DNA from: Cutibacterium acnes | GTDB taxonomy: Bacteria; Actinomycetota; Actinomycetes; Propionibacteriales; Propionibacteriaceae | NCBI RefSeq assembly: GCF_003030305.1 | Contig: NZ_CP023676.1 | Coordinates: 2,232,001 to 2,296,000 of the forward strand | DNA: 64,000 bases | Direction of reading: 5' to 3' | Shown: piece by piece, positions 16,975 through 25,431 of the stretch | How the letters are laid out: every line of letters begins with the position of its first letter | Numbering within the stretch: the stretch's first letter is position 1 | The notes under the pieces: generated by a model | Told to the model about the DNA's origin: nothing | What the model saw: only the letters and a program-made list of their open reading frames with translations | Databases searched by the model: none | Position numbers and translations under genes: made by a program

Positions 16975-17490
16975 TCACCGTAGGTTCCCCGCCCGGTCCG
17001 CCCATTCCACTGCCCGTCCACCTCGCAAGGTGGCAGGCATGTCGATCACTCGCTGATTACTGCTCCCCCGCCACGGCAGGGTGAGGGTGCGGTGGACCAG
17101 CTGGAAGGGACCGTCAACCAAGACGTCAATCTGGCCCAGCATGTCGGCCAATTCAGCATCACGACGTGCCTGTCTCATCAACGCCTCGACGGTGTACCCG
17201 GACCATGACCACACGTCCCACCCCATCTCATGAGCGGCGCGGGCCAACCTTGCACATGCACGAGGTTGACGGCTCGCCTCTCCCCCCGACAAGGTCAGCC
17301 CACTGGCCAACACCGACGAGTTCATAGCGGCGATGACCTCCTCAACGTCGACCTCCTGACCACCGCAGGGATCCCACGTCGCCGGGTTATGGCACCCAGG
17401 ACACTGCAGCGGACACCCTTGGGTAAAGACCGTGAAACGGATGCCGGGGCCGTCAACGATCGACTCCGGCTCGATCCCAGCGATCCTCAC
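16975..17490 (-). CDS. nrdG: Anaerobic ribonucleotide reductase activase
   Basis: A 171-aa radical-SAM enzyme that reduces S-adenosylmethionine with a 4Fe-4S cluster to generate the glycyl radical on NrdD. The cluster ligands are C26, C30 and C33 (QGCPLQCPGC), followed by TLSGGEASRQP, the SAM-contacting GGE motif. Its GTG start overlaps the nrdD stop in a GTGA, so the two are translationally coupled and share the cobalamin-riboswitch leader. The length is normal. It needs anaerobic or low-oxygen conditions, fitting a skin or follicle anaerobe. Confidence 0.95.
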   Translation of the reverse strand: MRIAGIEPESIVDGPGIRFTVFTQGCPLQCPGCHNPATWDPCGGQEVDVEEVIAAMNSSVLASGLTLSGGEASRQPRACARLARAAHEMGWDVWSWSGYTVEALMRQARRDAELADMLGQIDVLVDGPFQLVHRTLTLPWRGSSNQRVIDMPATLRGGRAVEWADRAGNLR

Positions 17491-19829
17491 CCGTGCTTAA
17501 CGCGGTCTCTGACTTCGGCGCGCTTGGCGTCGTTGAAACGATCCAAAGTGCCCACCAGATATCCAGTGATGCGACGGATCCGGTCGAAGGGGCCCGATTC
17601 TTCAGCCCGACCGCATCCGGGACACTCGTCGTCGATAATTCCGGTGTAGCCGCACTGTGGATCCCGGTCGACGGGATGGTTGATAGAGCCGTATCCGATG
17701 CCACTGGCTGCCATGTGTCGCACGATCGCTGCGAAGGCGTCAACATTGCGGGCTGGATCCCCCGACAACTCCACGTAGGAAATATGGCCACCATTGGTGA
17801 AGGCGTGGTAGGGAGCCTCGATGGCGATCTTGTCTGCGGCACCGATGTGGTACCAGACCGGCACGTGGAAGCTGTTCGTGTAGTACTCGCGGTCGGTCAC
17901 TCCCGGGATCGACCCGTAGCGCTGCCGATCCATTCGGACGAACCGCCCCGACAGTCCCTCAGCCGGGGTGGCCAGGGCCGAGAAGTTCAGGCCGGTGCGC
18001 TCGGCAGCCTCGTCCATACGTTCCCGCAGGTGACCAACGATCCGCAGGCCAAGCTGTTGCGCTTCTTCCGACTCACCGTGGTGGACTCCGATCAACGCCG
18101 TAAGCGTCTCGGCAAGCCCGATGAACCCCACCGAAAGAGTCCCGTGTTTCAGCACCTCGGCGACGGAGTCATCGGCACGCAGCTCCTCAGAGTCGATCCA
18201 TACCCCTTGGCCCATGAGGAAGGGAAAATTGCGCACCAGCTTGTGAGATTGGATCTTGAGACGGTCGAGGAGCTGGTCAATGACCAGATCAATCATCCGG
18301 TCGTACGAAGCGAAGAAGGCATCGACGTCGTGATGGGCTTCGATGGCCAATCTGGGCAGGTTGATCGACGTGAACGACAGGTTTCCACGTCCCCAGGTCT
18401 GGGCCCGGGACGGGTCATGCACGTTCGACATCACCCGAGTGCGGCAACCCATGTACGCGATTTCCGTCTCGGGGTGGCCAGGCCGGTAGAACTCGGCGTT
18501 GAAGGGGGCATCCTGGAAGGAGAAGTTCGGGAACAGCCGCTTGGCGCTCACCCGGCACGCCAGCCGGAACAGGTCGTAGTTGGGATCGCCCGGGTTGAGG
18601 TTGACCCCTTTCTGTACCCGGAAGATCTGGATCGGGAAGATCGCGGTCTCCCCGCCACCCAGCCCCGCCTCGGTGGCCTCCAACAGGCAGCGCATTACCA
18701 TCCGCGCCTCCGGGCGTGTGTCGGTACCGTAGTTGATCGACGAGAATGGCGTCTGCGCTCCGGCCCGCGAGTTCATGGTGTTGAGGTTGGCGATGAGGGC
18801 CTCCATCGCCTGGTAGGTCTGGCGTCGGGTCTCTTCGAGGGCCTGACGACGAATCCGCTCGGCAAGGCGATCAGTGTCGCGGACGAGTCCAGCAAACAGC
18901 CGCCCGACCTGCTCGCGCTCGGCAGCAAGACCAGTCTCGTCAGGTTCCAACGTCCATTCCGAGGCCGCTTCCCGCACCTCGTCAACCTTGTCCTCGTCGC
19001 CCCCAAGAACCTCAAAGATTCGTGCCAGACCGGTCTGGGCGGCGCGCCTAAAGGTCTTGGCGACACCCGGTGCCATGTCACGATCAAAATTTGGCACGGC
19101 CTGACCACCGTGCTGGTCATTCTGGTTGGACTGGATGGCAATGCAAGCCAAGGCTGCGTATGACCCGATGGACTGCGGGGCACGCAGCACACCGTGGCCG
19201 GTGGAGAACCCGTGCTCGAACAAGTCGGTGAGGTTAATCTGGCAGCAGGTAGTTGTCAGAGTAAGAAAATCGAGGTCGTGGATATGGATGTCACCGTCAC
19301 GGTGGGCGGCGGCGTGGGCAGGGTCGAGTACCTCCAGCAAGTTGAACTGTTTGGCTGACTCGGTGCCATAGCGCAGCATCGACCCCATAGCGGAGTTGCC
19401 GTCAACGTTGGCGTTCTCCCGCTTGGCATCAGCCTCCTCTGCGGACGCGAAAGTGATCTCGCGCAGGGTGCGCATCAATGCTGACTGCTGGTCACGGGCG
19501 ACGGTGCGGCGCTGTCGGTACAGGATGTATGCCTTGGCGACGTCGTCATGCCCCTGGTCCATGAGCGTCTTCTCGACGAGATCCTGGATGGTCTCAACGT
19601 CCGGGGTCTCCTCGCCCATCTCGCTCAGCCGAGACATGACCTCCAAGGCAACCTCAGATGCATGCAACTCGGAGGTACCCATCCCGCATGCCACGAAAGC
19701 CTTACGGACAGCCTCGACGATCTTCGTCGAGTCGAAGCGGATCACCCTGCCGTCACGTTTGCGAATGGACGTCGGTACTGCGCGTTGCTGACTAATGGTC
19801 TGGTCGTCTGGTTGAACGATCGTCGACAT
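17487..19829 (-). CDS. nrdD: Anaerobic ribonucleoside-triphosphate reductase (class III)
   Basis: A 780-aa glycyl-radical enzyme making deoxyribonucleotides without oxygen. An N-terminal ATP-cone covers about residues 20-110 (VIRFDSTKIVEAVRKAF). The catalytic core holds IHIHDLDFL and LTTTCCQINLTDL. The C-terminus has a zinc site of four cysteines (CGYTGIIDDECPGC, plus one upstream in the family) and the glycyl-radical loop RITGYLVG. ATG 19829 is preferred to the GTG two codons upstream because GAGGAG overlaps that GTG but is well spaced from the ATG. It is followed by nrdG with a 4-bp overlap. The leader carries a cobalamin riboswitch, an unexpected regulator for a B12-independent enzyme. Confidence 0.95.
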   Translation of the reverse strand: MSTIVQPDDQTISQQRAVPTSIRKRDGRVIRFDSTKIVEAVRKAFVACGMGTSELHASEVALEVMSRLSEMGEETPDVETIQDLVEKTLMDQGHDDVAKAYILYRQRRTVARDQQSALMRTLREITFASAEEADAKRENANVDGNSAMGSMLRYGTESAKQFNLLEVLDPAHAAAHRDGDIHIHDLDFLTLTTTCCQINLTDLFEHGFSTGHGVLRAPQSIGSYAALACIAIQSNQNDQHGGQAVPNFDRDMAPGVAKTFRRAAQTGLARIFEVLGGDEDKVDEVREAASEWTLEPDETGLAAEREQVGRLFAGLVRDTDRLAERIRRQALEETRRQTYQAMEALIANLNTMNSRAGAQTPFSSINYGTDTRPEARMVMRCLLEATEAGLGGGETAIFPIQIFRVQKGVNLNPGDPNYDLFRLACRVSAKRLFPNFSFQDAPFNAEFYRPGHPETEIAYMGCRTRVMSNVHDPSRAQTWGRGNLSFTSINLPRLAIEAHHDVDAFFASYDRMIDLVIDQLLDRLKIQSHKLVRNFPFLMGQGVWIDSEELRADDSVAEVLKHGTLSVGFIGLAETLTALIGVHHGESEEAQQLGLRIVGHLRERMDEAAERTGLNFSALATPAEGLSGRFVRMDRQRYGSIPGVTDREYYTNSFHVPVWYHIGAADKIAIEAPYHAFTNGGHISYVELSGDPARNVDAFAAIVRHMAASGIGYGSINHPVDRDPQCGYTGIIDDECPGCGRAEESGPFDRIRRITGYLVGTLDRFNDAKRAEVRDRVKHG

Positions 19830-19897
19830 GCTCACTCCTCGAAGCAGCGCACAGGTGGAGCATGGATAGCCCCGGGTCGTCCCGCGCGCCCGTTGTC

Positions 19898-19921
19898 GTA
19901 CCGGGTCGTTGACCCGGGTAC
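19898..19921 (-). terminator. Hairpin between riboswitch and nrdD
   Basis: Arms GTACCGGGTC and GACCCGGGTAC form a 10-bp stem with a one-base bulge and a 3-nt loop. It follows the riboswitch aptamer directly and ends about 70 bp before nrdD. It is a plausible expression platform acting as terminator or as a translation-controlling fold. Confidence 0.5.
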
Positions 19922-20150
19922 TGGCAGGTATTCGGACTTCAGGGCCCTCCGTCGTTAGACGGGTTCCTACCGAGCGACGCTTCCCAGCCAGCTGGCCAGT
20001 GCGTGATGTCGCCGTCGTTCCCTGTTACCGCTGCGGGGCAGTTCCGGTTTCCCACCGGATTCCCTCTTGCCTCCCATCACCGCCACACGAAGGGTTATCC
20101 CCTACATCTGGTGCCTGACGATGGGAACCAGCACAAGATAAAGGGTATAC
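19920..20150 (-). promoter_or_regulatory. Cobalamin (B12) riboswitch upstream of nrdD-nrdG
   Basis: Read on the minus strand, the leader contains the conserved cobalamin-aptamer order: GCTGGTTCCC and GGCACC near the 5' side, GAGGGAATCCGGTGGGAAAC, then the B12 box AACTGCCCCGCAGCGGTAAC (20024-20043), and the 3' closing element AGTCCGAATACCTGCC ending at 19923. This is the classic adenosylcobalamin riboswitch signature. The 5' border is approximate. Downstream is only nrdD-nrdG, about 95 bp away. B12 binding normally lowers expression, so cobalamin would be expected to repress the anaerobic reductase. Confidence 0.88.
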
Positions 20151-20284
20151 GCATTGGTGGCACACCTGCACGCGACCCCCCGAGTTGCCACGAAACAGCG
20201 CAGAGTCTGGCCTTACAAACCGGTTTTCCATCCTTGTAGCGGCGGCTGGCATGATGGACACACGCTCAGGGAAAGGACACTCCC

Positions 20285-20746
20285 ATGAAGATCACCAGCA
20301 CATCCATCACCGAGGGTCAGCCAATCGAACTGGCCTACGCCCACGCCGACGCGGGCGGCAAGAACATCAGCCCCCAGCTCAGTTGGACACCCGGCCCAGA
20401 GGGCACCAAGTCGTACGCCATCACCATCTACGACCCTGACGCCCCCACCGGATCAGGTTTCTGGCACTGGATTCTCGCCGATATCCCGGCCGACGTCACC
20501 TCTCTTGGCGAGGGCGGCCCGCTGCCCGCTGGGGGACGGGAGTGGACCAACGATTACCAGGAGGAGGGCTACTCCGGCGCCTGTCCGCCTCCCGGCCCCG
20601 CTCACCGTTACATCCACACTGTCCATGCCATGCCGACTGAACACCTCGACATCCCCGACGAGGCGGCAAACGTCCAAGTGCGCTTCGCCATCCACACCAC
20701 CGAGTTGGACTCGGCGTCAATCACCGGAACCTTCCAGCAGTCCTGA
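20285..20746 (+). CDS. YbhB/YbcL-family PEBP-like protein
   Basis: A 153-aa protein of the phosphatidylethanolamine-binding (Raf-kinase-inhibitor-like) family. Signatures are NISPQLSWTPGPEGTKSYAI, YDPDAPTGSGFWHWIL and the ligand-pocket GACPPPGPAHRYIHTVHA. Bacterial members are small cytosolic proteins of unclear function. GGGAAAGGAC precedes ATG 20285. The gene diverges from the riboswitch leader and is followed after about 60 bp by the cutinase gene, possibly on the same transcript. Confidence 0.9.
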   Translation: MKITSTSITEGQPIELAYAHADAGGKNISPQLSWTPGPEGTKSYAITIYDPDAPTGSGFWHWILADIPADVTSLGEGGPLPAGGREWTNDYQEEGYSGACPPPGPAHRYIHTVHAMPTEHLDIPDEAANVQVRFAIHTTELDSASITGTFQQS

Positions 20747-20807
20747 GCCATCCTGTACCGATGAGGCAGGTGTCGCGGGTGTCCGCGGCACCTGCTTGAC
20801 TGACATC

Positions 20808-22043
20808 GTGAAGGTTCGGCAGGCACTTCTCATCGTCCTTGTCCTTTTCGGCCTGGTTTCGGTGCCCCTTTCTGCCAGCGCCGCACCGCCAAGCCCTACT
20901 CCGACGACCACCAGTACCGCGTACGTCAGTGAGACCCCGACCTCACGGCCATCGGTTGACGGGGGCCCGGGAGCGGGTATGGGCTGGGATTCGACCCCGG
21001 TGTCCTCCGACATGGCCGCGAGAATGGACTGTGCTTCGGTCATGTTTGTAGGCGTGCGAGGGTCGGGGGAGACCCCGCCGTACGGCGACACGATTACGTC
21101 AATCCGTGACGCCCTAGCGCAAAAGTGGCGAGGCAAGGGGACCGTTCGTCAGGTGTACCTGAACTACCCGGCCGCTGACCCCCACACCTTGCAGAACACC
21201 CCGATGAGCTCTCTGCTCTTCGACTCCACGATGCCATCAACCGAATATTTCGATTCAGCAGCTCTGGGAGCCAAAAAACTCATCGCCTTGCTTAATACCG
21301 AGAAAAAGCAGTGCCCTAAGGAATGGGTGGTTCTCGCTGGTTTTTCCCAGGGGTCACAAGCCATCACGCAGGCCCTTGCTCAGACCGACACCCCACAGCG
21401 TCTAGCAGGTGCCATCCTGGTCGGAAACCCCGACCATTACCCCGGCCAGAACGTCCAGGAGGTCAGTGGAGACGCCGACCAGTCAGCAATTGGTATGGCC
21501 GCCATCCTCTACTACCTACGTGAGCGCGCGAATGCCACCCCGGGCGCTAATCGTGACGCCCAGATGCGGGCCATCATCGAAGCCACGCTTAGTCTGAGCC
21601 AAAACTCCATCAACCAGAAAGCCCTCGATGCCGACATGTCGAAGGCCGGAGCTGCAATTCCAGCGGAGGCATACCCGGAAACGTATTCGGTGTGCATGAA
21701 GGGTGATCCGGTCTGCGATACCGCACCGGCCCTCACACGCATCCTCACCTTGCAGTCGACTTGGCAGGACGAACTCAATCAAGGCCGTCCGATTCACATG
21801 GGCTACACCCGCACAGTCATGGAAGGGGCGTTGGACCGCATTGCTCAGCGTACTAACGCCATCGGTGCCGCCGAGGCAAAGGGGACTCCCCTGCCTCACG
21901 GGTCGACGGTGGCGGTGACGACTCGCGACTGGGGACCGCTTCAGATCGGCGTGGCTGTGGGTGCAGGTGTTGCTGGGCTAGGGGCGGGCTGGCTCTTGGG
22001 ACGTGCCGGTCGACGTCGTCAGCGTCGCCGCCGTTGGCACTAA
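20808..22043 (+). CDS. Secreted cutinase-family serine esterase with C-terminal membrane anchor
   Basis: A 411-aa alpha/beta hydrolase of the cutinase family (esterase/lipase on lipid or polyester substrates). The signal peptide is about residues 1-27 (ALLIVLVLFGLVSVPLSASA), followed by a Pro/Thr linker. The core has FVGVRGSGETPPYGDTITSI (oxyanion region), the nucleophile motif GFSQGSQ, and Cys pairs typical of secreted cutinases (CASV, KQCP, SVCMKGDPVCD; the last segment also carries the catalytic Asp). The C-terminus has a hydrophobic stretch (GVAVGAGVAGLGAGWLLG) then GRAGRRRQRRRRWH, so it may stay membrane-bound. GTG 20808 is inferred from the signal peptide; no clear Shine-Dalgarno is present. 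Confidence 0.85.
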   Translation: MKVRQALLIVLVLFGLVSVPLSASAAPPSPTPTTTSTAYVSETPTSRPSVDGGPGAGMGWDSTPVSSDMAARMDCASVMFVGVRGSGETPPYGDTITSIRDALAQKWRGKGTVRQVYLNYPAADPHTLQNTPMSSLLFDSTMPSTEYFDSAALGAKKLIALLNTEKKQCPKEWVVLAGFSQGSQAITQALAQTDTPQRLAGAILVGNPDHYPGQNVQEVSGDADQSAIGMAAILYYLRERANATPGANRDAQMRAIIEATLSLSQNSINQKALDADMSKAGAAIPAEAYPETYSVCMKGDPVCDTAPALTRILTLQSTWQDELNQGRPIHMGYTRTVMEGALDRIAQRTNAIGAAEAKGTPLPHGSTVAVTTRDWGPLQIGVAVGAGVAGLGAGWLLGRAGRRRQRRRRWH

Positions 22044-22048
22044 ACGGG

Positions 22049-22747
22049 TTAAATCTCGAAGAACCACTGCCCCGTGGCCACAACGCCAATGACATCGGCC
22101 AGCAGAAGAATACCGAAGGCTGCCAGAAGAGCTGAGATACCGCGGCGGACTGCCACCGCGTGACTTTCTCGAATACCCGTCACCATGCTGGCGACACGAT
22201 CTGGTCCGCCAATGAGATACGCGATCACCAGGACAATCAGCAGACTATGGCTACAGGCGACCCAAATTAGCGATTCGACGACAGCCCAGCTCTGATGCGG
22301 AAGATGAGCAGCGTGTACCAGCATCGCCCAGAACGCTGGGTCGATGAGGGACGACAGTCCTACGAGAAGACCGCTGACAGCCAGAGCTCGAGGCGCCGTC
22401 GAGCGTGGCGCTGCAGAAGTATCCCCCCCGAAATCCTTCGTCGGCGCACCCGGACGCGATCGCCACGCCGCCCAGGCAACAAACACCACACCAAGGACGG
22501 TCACGAGGCACACCCACACCACGTGGGGGACGTGGAACCCATGGACGCCCAACCGAGTAAGCAGCGCTCCCAGACCAAGCACCCCGGCAATCCCAAAACC
22601 AGCGGAGGTCCCTACCGAGGTGACGAGGAGAGTCACGACCCCGCGCCGCCTGACCCCGAGCCCGAGTGCTGCCAACAGCACCAGGGACCCCAACGGATCG
22701 AATCCGGCGATACCGAGGGCGAAAGCCGCAGCGAGGAAAGACAGCAC
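22049..22747 (-). CDS. LysE/GAP-like integral membrane protein
   Basis: A 232-aa protein with about six hydrophobic helices: near residues 1-28, 38-62, 78-97, 120-140, 150-175 and 205-225. It starts LSFLAAAFALGIAGFDPLGS, a pattern seen in small-molecule exporters of the LysE superfamily and in actinobacterial GAP/Sap-like proteins. The substrate is unknown. The start is a GTG without a strong Shine-Dalgarno. It converges on the cutinase gene with 5 bp between stops. Family placement is tentative. Confidence 0.5.
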   Translation of the reverse strand: MLSFLAAAFALGIAGFDPLGSLVLLAALGLGVRRRGVVTLLVTSVGTSAGFGIAGVLGLGALLTRLGVHGFHVPHVVWVCLVTVLGVVFVAWAAWRSRPGAPTKDFGGDTSAAPRSTAPRALAVSGLLVGLSSLIDPAFWAMLVHAAHLPHQSWAVVESLIWVACSHSLLIVLVIAYLIGGPDRVASMVTGIRESHAVAVRRGISALLAAFGILLLADVIGVVATGQWFFEI

Positions 22748-22886
22748 AGGGAAAGGCTACTCGGTAGCCATTTTTCGAATGGCATGAACTGCCCCCGCGT
22801 CGCGCAACAGAGAAGCTCCCTCAATTTCACTTCCATGCCATCTTCGTGCTACCATCTTTGGGTTGGGTTTGCCAGGTGAGCCCGAT

Positions 22887-22969
22887 GCGCGAGTGGCGGA
22901 ATGGCAGACGCGCTGGCTTCAGGTGCCAGTGTCCCTTGGGACGTGGAGGTTCAACTCCTCTCTCGCGCA
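22887..22969 (+). tRNA. tRNA-Leu (anticodon CAG)
   Basis: An 83-nt class II tRNA. The acceptor stem GCGCGAG/CTCGCGC closes with discriminator A at 22969. The anticodon stem CTGGC/GCCAG encloses the loop TTCAGGT, giving anticodon CAG (codon CUG, Leu). A long variable arm (TGTCCCTTGGGACG) and T-loop TTCAACT are present. The 3' CCA is not encoded. A hairpin follows at 22983. Confidence 0.95.
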
Positions 22970-22982
22970 CAACGAATAAGAA

Positions 22983-23013
22983 GCCTCGGATCGAAGTCCG
23001 GTTCGAGGTTTTA
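22983..23013 (+). terminator. Terminator after tRNA-Leu
   Basis: GCCTCG and CGAGGT arms around an internal GGATCGAAGTCCGG stem are followed by TTTTATT. This fits a rho-independent terminator for the tRNA transcript. Confidence 0.65.
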
Positions 23014-23269
23014 TTACGCTTGTATTTCATCACACGTGTAGTGCACTCGCTCCCGCATTCGTCAGCTGAGGGGGCTCTCGAGGCGTTTTAATCGGCTTTT
23101 TTGCCCACCATGGTGGCCGTTCGGCTTCCGTTAACAGACGAAAGTGCACCAACCTCGCTACGAAGTGGACCTGAGAGAACCCTTATTCCTACTTTATGTG
23201 GTGTCCGCCGGACAAAGCCGGCGCGAGCACCTCATCGGGTGCCGACTCATGGACAAGAGAGGACACACC
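23014..23269 (+). other. Leader region of small secreted protein gene
   Basis: There is no gene here. The region has a CCACCATGGTGG palindrome near 23106, a GCACC-N5-GGTGC hairpin near 23228-23242, and an AGAGAGGA Shine-Dalgarno just before ATG 23270. No known riboswitch motif was recognised. Confidence 0.4.
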
Positions 23270-23842
23270 ATGATCAAGAACCGCCTCGTCGCCGCTGGAG
23301 CAGCAGCTGCCCTCGCAACTGGTACCGCCCTCATGGCTGTGCCGGCCCACGCTGCCACTCCGGCCCCTGCCCCCACCCCTGCCCCCTCTGCTCCTGCCAA
23401 GCCGGGCATCAACGTCTCGAAGCTGCCGATCCACATCGATTTCGACTGCCTCAAGAAAAATGCCCAGGAGCGTCACCAGATCGAGCTCAAGATCGCCAAG
23501 ATCCTCGTCAAGGACGGCACCGCCAAGTCCAAGGCTGTGGCCGTTGATTCCGCCAAGGAGATCATCGATACCGTTCTCAAGGACCCGAGCCTGCTGGCCA
23601 AACCGGGTGCCCTCGTGACCAAGATCGTCAAGATCATTACCGACAATGCTCTCAAGGCTTTCGGCGACACCACCGCCCTCGGCGATCTCAAGCAGCTCGC
23701 TCAGGACATCGTCAACAACCTTAAGGCCGCCAAGGCTTGCTTCGTCATTAACATCCCGGGGCAGCCCCCGAAGATCCAGCATGTCGGCCATCTCGGCGAC
23801 CTCCAGTCCGCCGCTTGGCTTCCGGCCAGCCAGGTCCGCTGA
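23270..23842 (+). CDS. Small secreted protein with one adhesin-type helical module
   Basis: A 190-aa exported protein. The signal peptide is residues 1-29, ending PAHAAT; an Ala/Pro linker (PAPAPTPAPSAPAKPG) follows, and the rest is a helical domain. The stretch IAKILVKDGTAKSKAVAVDS then AKEIIDTVLKDPSLLA and VKIITDNA aligns by eye with the third module of the PT-repeat adhesin ([42 protein letters not shown]). Both also share a distal L-x-x-L helix ending K-AC. It lacks the PT repeat and LPSTG. It is probably a secreted single-module relative of the adhesin; the function is unknown. A strong terminator follows. Confidence 0.75.
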   Translation: MIKNRLVAAGAAAALATGTALMAVPAHAATPAPAPTPAPSAPAKPGINVSKLPIHIDFDCLKKNAQERHQIELKIAKILVKDGTAKSKAVAVDSAKEIIDTVLKDPSLLAKPGALVTKIVKIITDNALKAFGDTTALGDLKQLAQDIVNNLKAAKACFVINIPGQPPKIQHVGHLGDLQSAAWLPASQVR

Positions 23843-23911
23843 GTATCGCTAACTCTCACGGTAACGCCATAAACCGAGCGACCATGTGACTCATGTTGCC
23901 CGACATGAATG

Positions 23912-23939
23912 GGGCTGCGGGTTTTCCCGCAGCCCTTTG
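23912..23939 (+). terminator. Rho-independent terminator
   Basis: Perfect 10-bp arms GGGCTGCGGG and CCCGCAGCCC around TTTT, followed by TTTGT, downstream of the small secreted protein gene. Confidence 0.9.
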
Positions 23940-24120
23940 TCACGTCCCCGCTTCACATGCGTAGGTGCAGCACTTATGTGCACATGACACTGACTGACAT
24001 GCACGTCTAACCAAGTTCGTATGCGTACACGTCCCCAAGCCATCAGATGAGCCTCCATTCATCTAGTGTCAAGGCTACGGCCATTAAGGCACAAACATCA
24101 CATGCAAAGGAGCGTGGGAC

Positions 24121-25242
24121 ATGACCTTCACCAAGAAGCTGAGCGCACTGGCCATTGCGGGCACTATGGCTATTACCGGAGCCTCTATAGCGACAGTTCC
24201 GGCTGTGGCTGCTGACAAAGCTCCAGCCCCGGCCACTGCCACCGTCCAGTCGAAACTCATCACCGGGTACACCACCAGCACTGATCAGTAGGGCACCAAG
24301 CTCTTCTTCCGCAAGAACATCGTCCCCAACGCTAAGGGTGCCGTCGTCATCGTCCACGGCGCAGCTGAACACTCCGGCCGCTATGACTACCTGGCTAAGC
24401 GTCTCAACGACGCCGGCTACTCAACCTACCGCTTCGATCACCGCGGGCATGGTCGTAGCGCGCGCCCATACGTCGACAACGCCATCCCACGTGGCCACAT
24501 CGACGATTGGAGCAACCTCGTCAACGACGTGCACCAGTTCGTGCAAATCGCCCACCAGGAAAACGCCGGCAAAAAGGTGTTCCTCTTCGGGCACTCCATG
24601 GGTAGTTTCGCCGTCCAATCCTACGGCGCTAAGTACCCGGGAACCGTTGCCGGCATCGTGAGCAACGGTGGTGGCATTGCCGTCAACCCATGGGGCCGCG
24701 ACACCGAAGGGCCGGAGAAGGTCACCGCACACGACCTCACCGACGCCGAGAAGAACGCCGCACCCACGATCAGCCAACTCCTGCCGATGGATAAGCTCAC
24801 CAGCTTTAACGGCATCCTGCTGACCCAAGCGGTGCGCCATCCCAAGGCCATCCACCTGCCCTCGACCGCCGCCGAGGCCTTCATCCAGTTCAAGAACCCG
24901 CTGGCGAACGGCGTTTGCACCGACCCGGCCGTCATCGAGGACTACAAGAAGGATCCCCTCAACAACAAGTACATAAGCCTCGGCATGGTCAAGCAGATGG
25001 GCGTCGCACAGGTGTACAACACCTTTAACGCTCCATCCTTTAGCGAGCCGACCCTTATCATGCACGGCGCCAACGACGGCATCGTCCCCTCGTACTTCGA
25101 CGTCAACTGGTACAACGCCATTGGCTCTAAGGACAAGAAGATCATCGAGTGGGAAGGTCTGATGCACGAGACCATCAACGAGCCCGTCAAAGATCAGGTC
25201 GACGATACGATCATCAACTGGATTAACGCTCACAACAAGTGA
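24121..25242 (+). pseudogene. Secreted lysophospholipase/monoacylglycerol-lipase-like gene with amber stop
   Basis: ATG 24121 opens a frame with a signal peptide (KKLSALAIAGTMAITGASIA...VAA) and then an alpha/beta hydrolase of the lysophospholipase type. It has GAVVIVHGAAEHSGRYDYLA, FDHRGHGRS, the nucleophile GHSMGS, the Asp region LIMHGANDGIVPSYFD and the His region EGLMHETINEP. The single defect is TAG at 24289-24291 (codon 57), directly after STDQ and before GTKLFFRKN; one C-to-T change from CAG would explain it. Everything after is intact to 25242. No good start lies just behind the stop, so the export signal and enzyme are separated. Readthrough or a sequencing error remains possible. 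Confidence 0.85.
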
Positions 25243-25267
25243 GCACTACTCAATGATGTCCTCATAG

Positions 25268-25300
25268 CGGCTGAGCCCAGGTATTCCCTGGGCTCAGCCG
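25268..25300 (+). terminator. Hairpin after the lysophospholipase locus
   Basis: Perfect 13-bp arms (25268-25280 and 25288-25300) with a 7-nt loop. There is no strong T-run. Confidence 0.7.
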
Positions 25301-25431
25301 GTGCCGTTATACGATCACTAGGTAAGTGATAAATCACCATCACGTGGCATTACAGCGCGGCTTGAGCATCGTCACCACGACCCGCTCGTCATTGCTTCGG
25401 TGAGCCACACATACGAGGTAAGGTCTCCTCC

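Noticed and set aside
17493-19163. 556-codon plus-strand frame
   Set aside because: Shadow of nrdD, whose domains are unambiguous on the minus strand.
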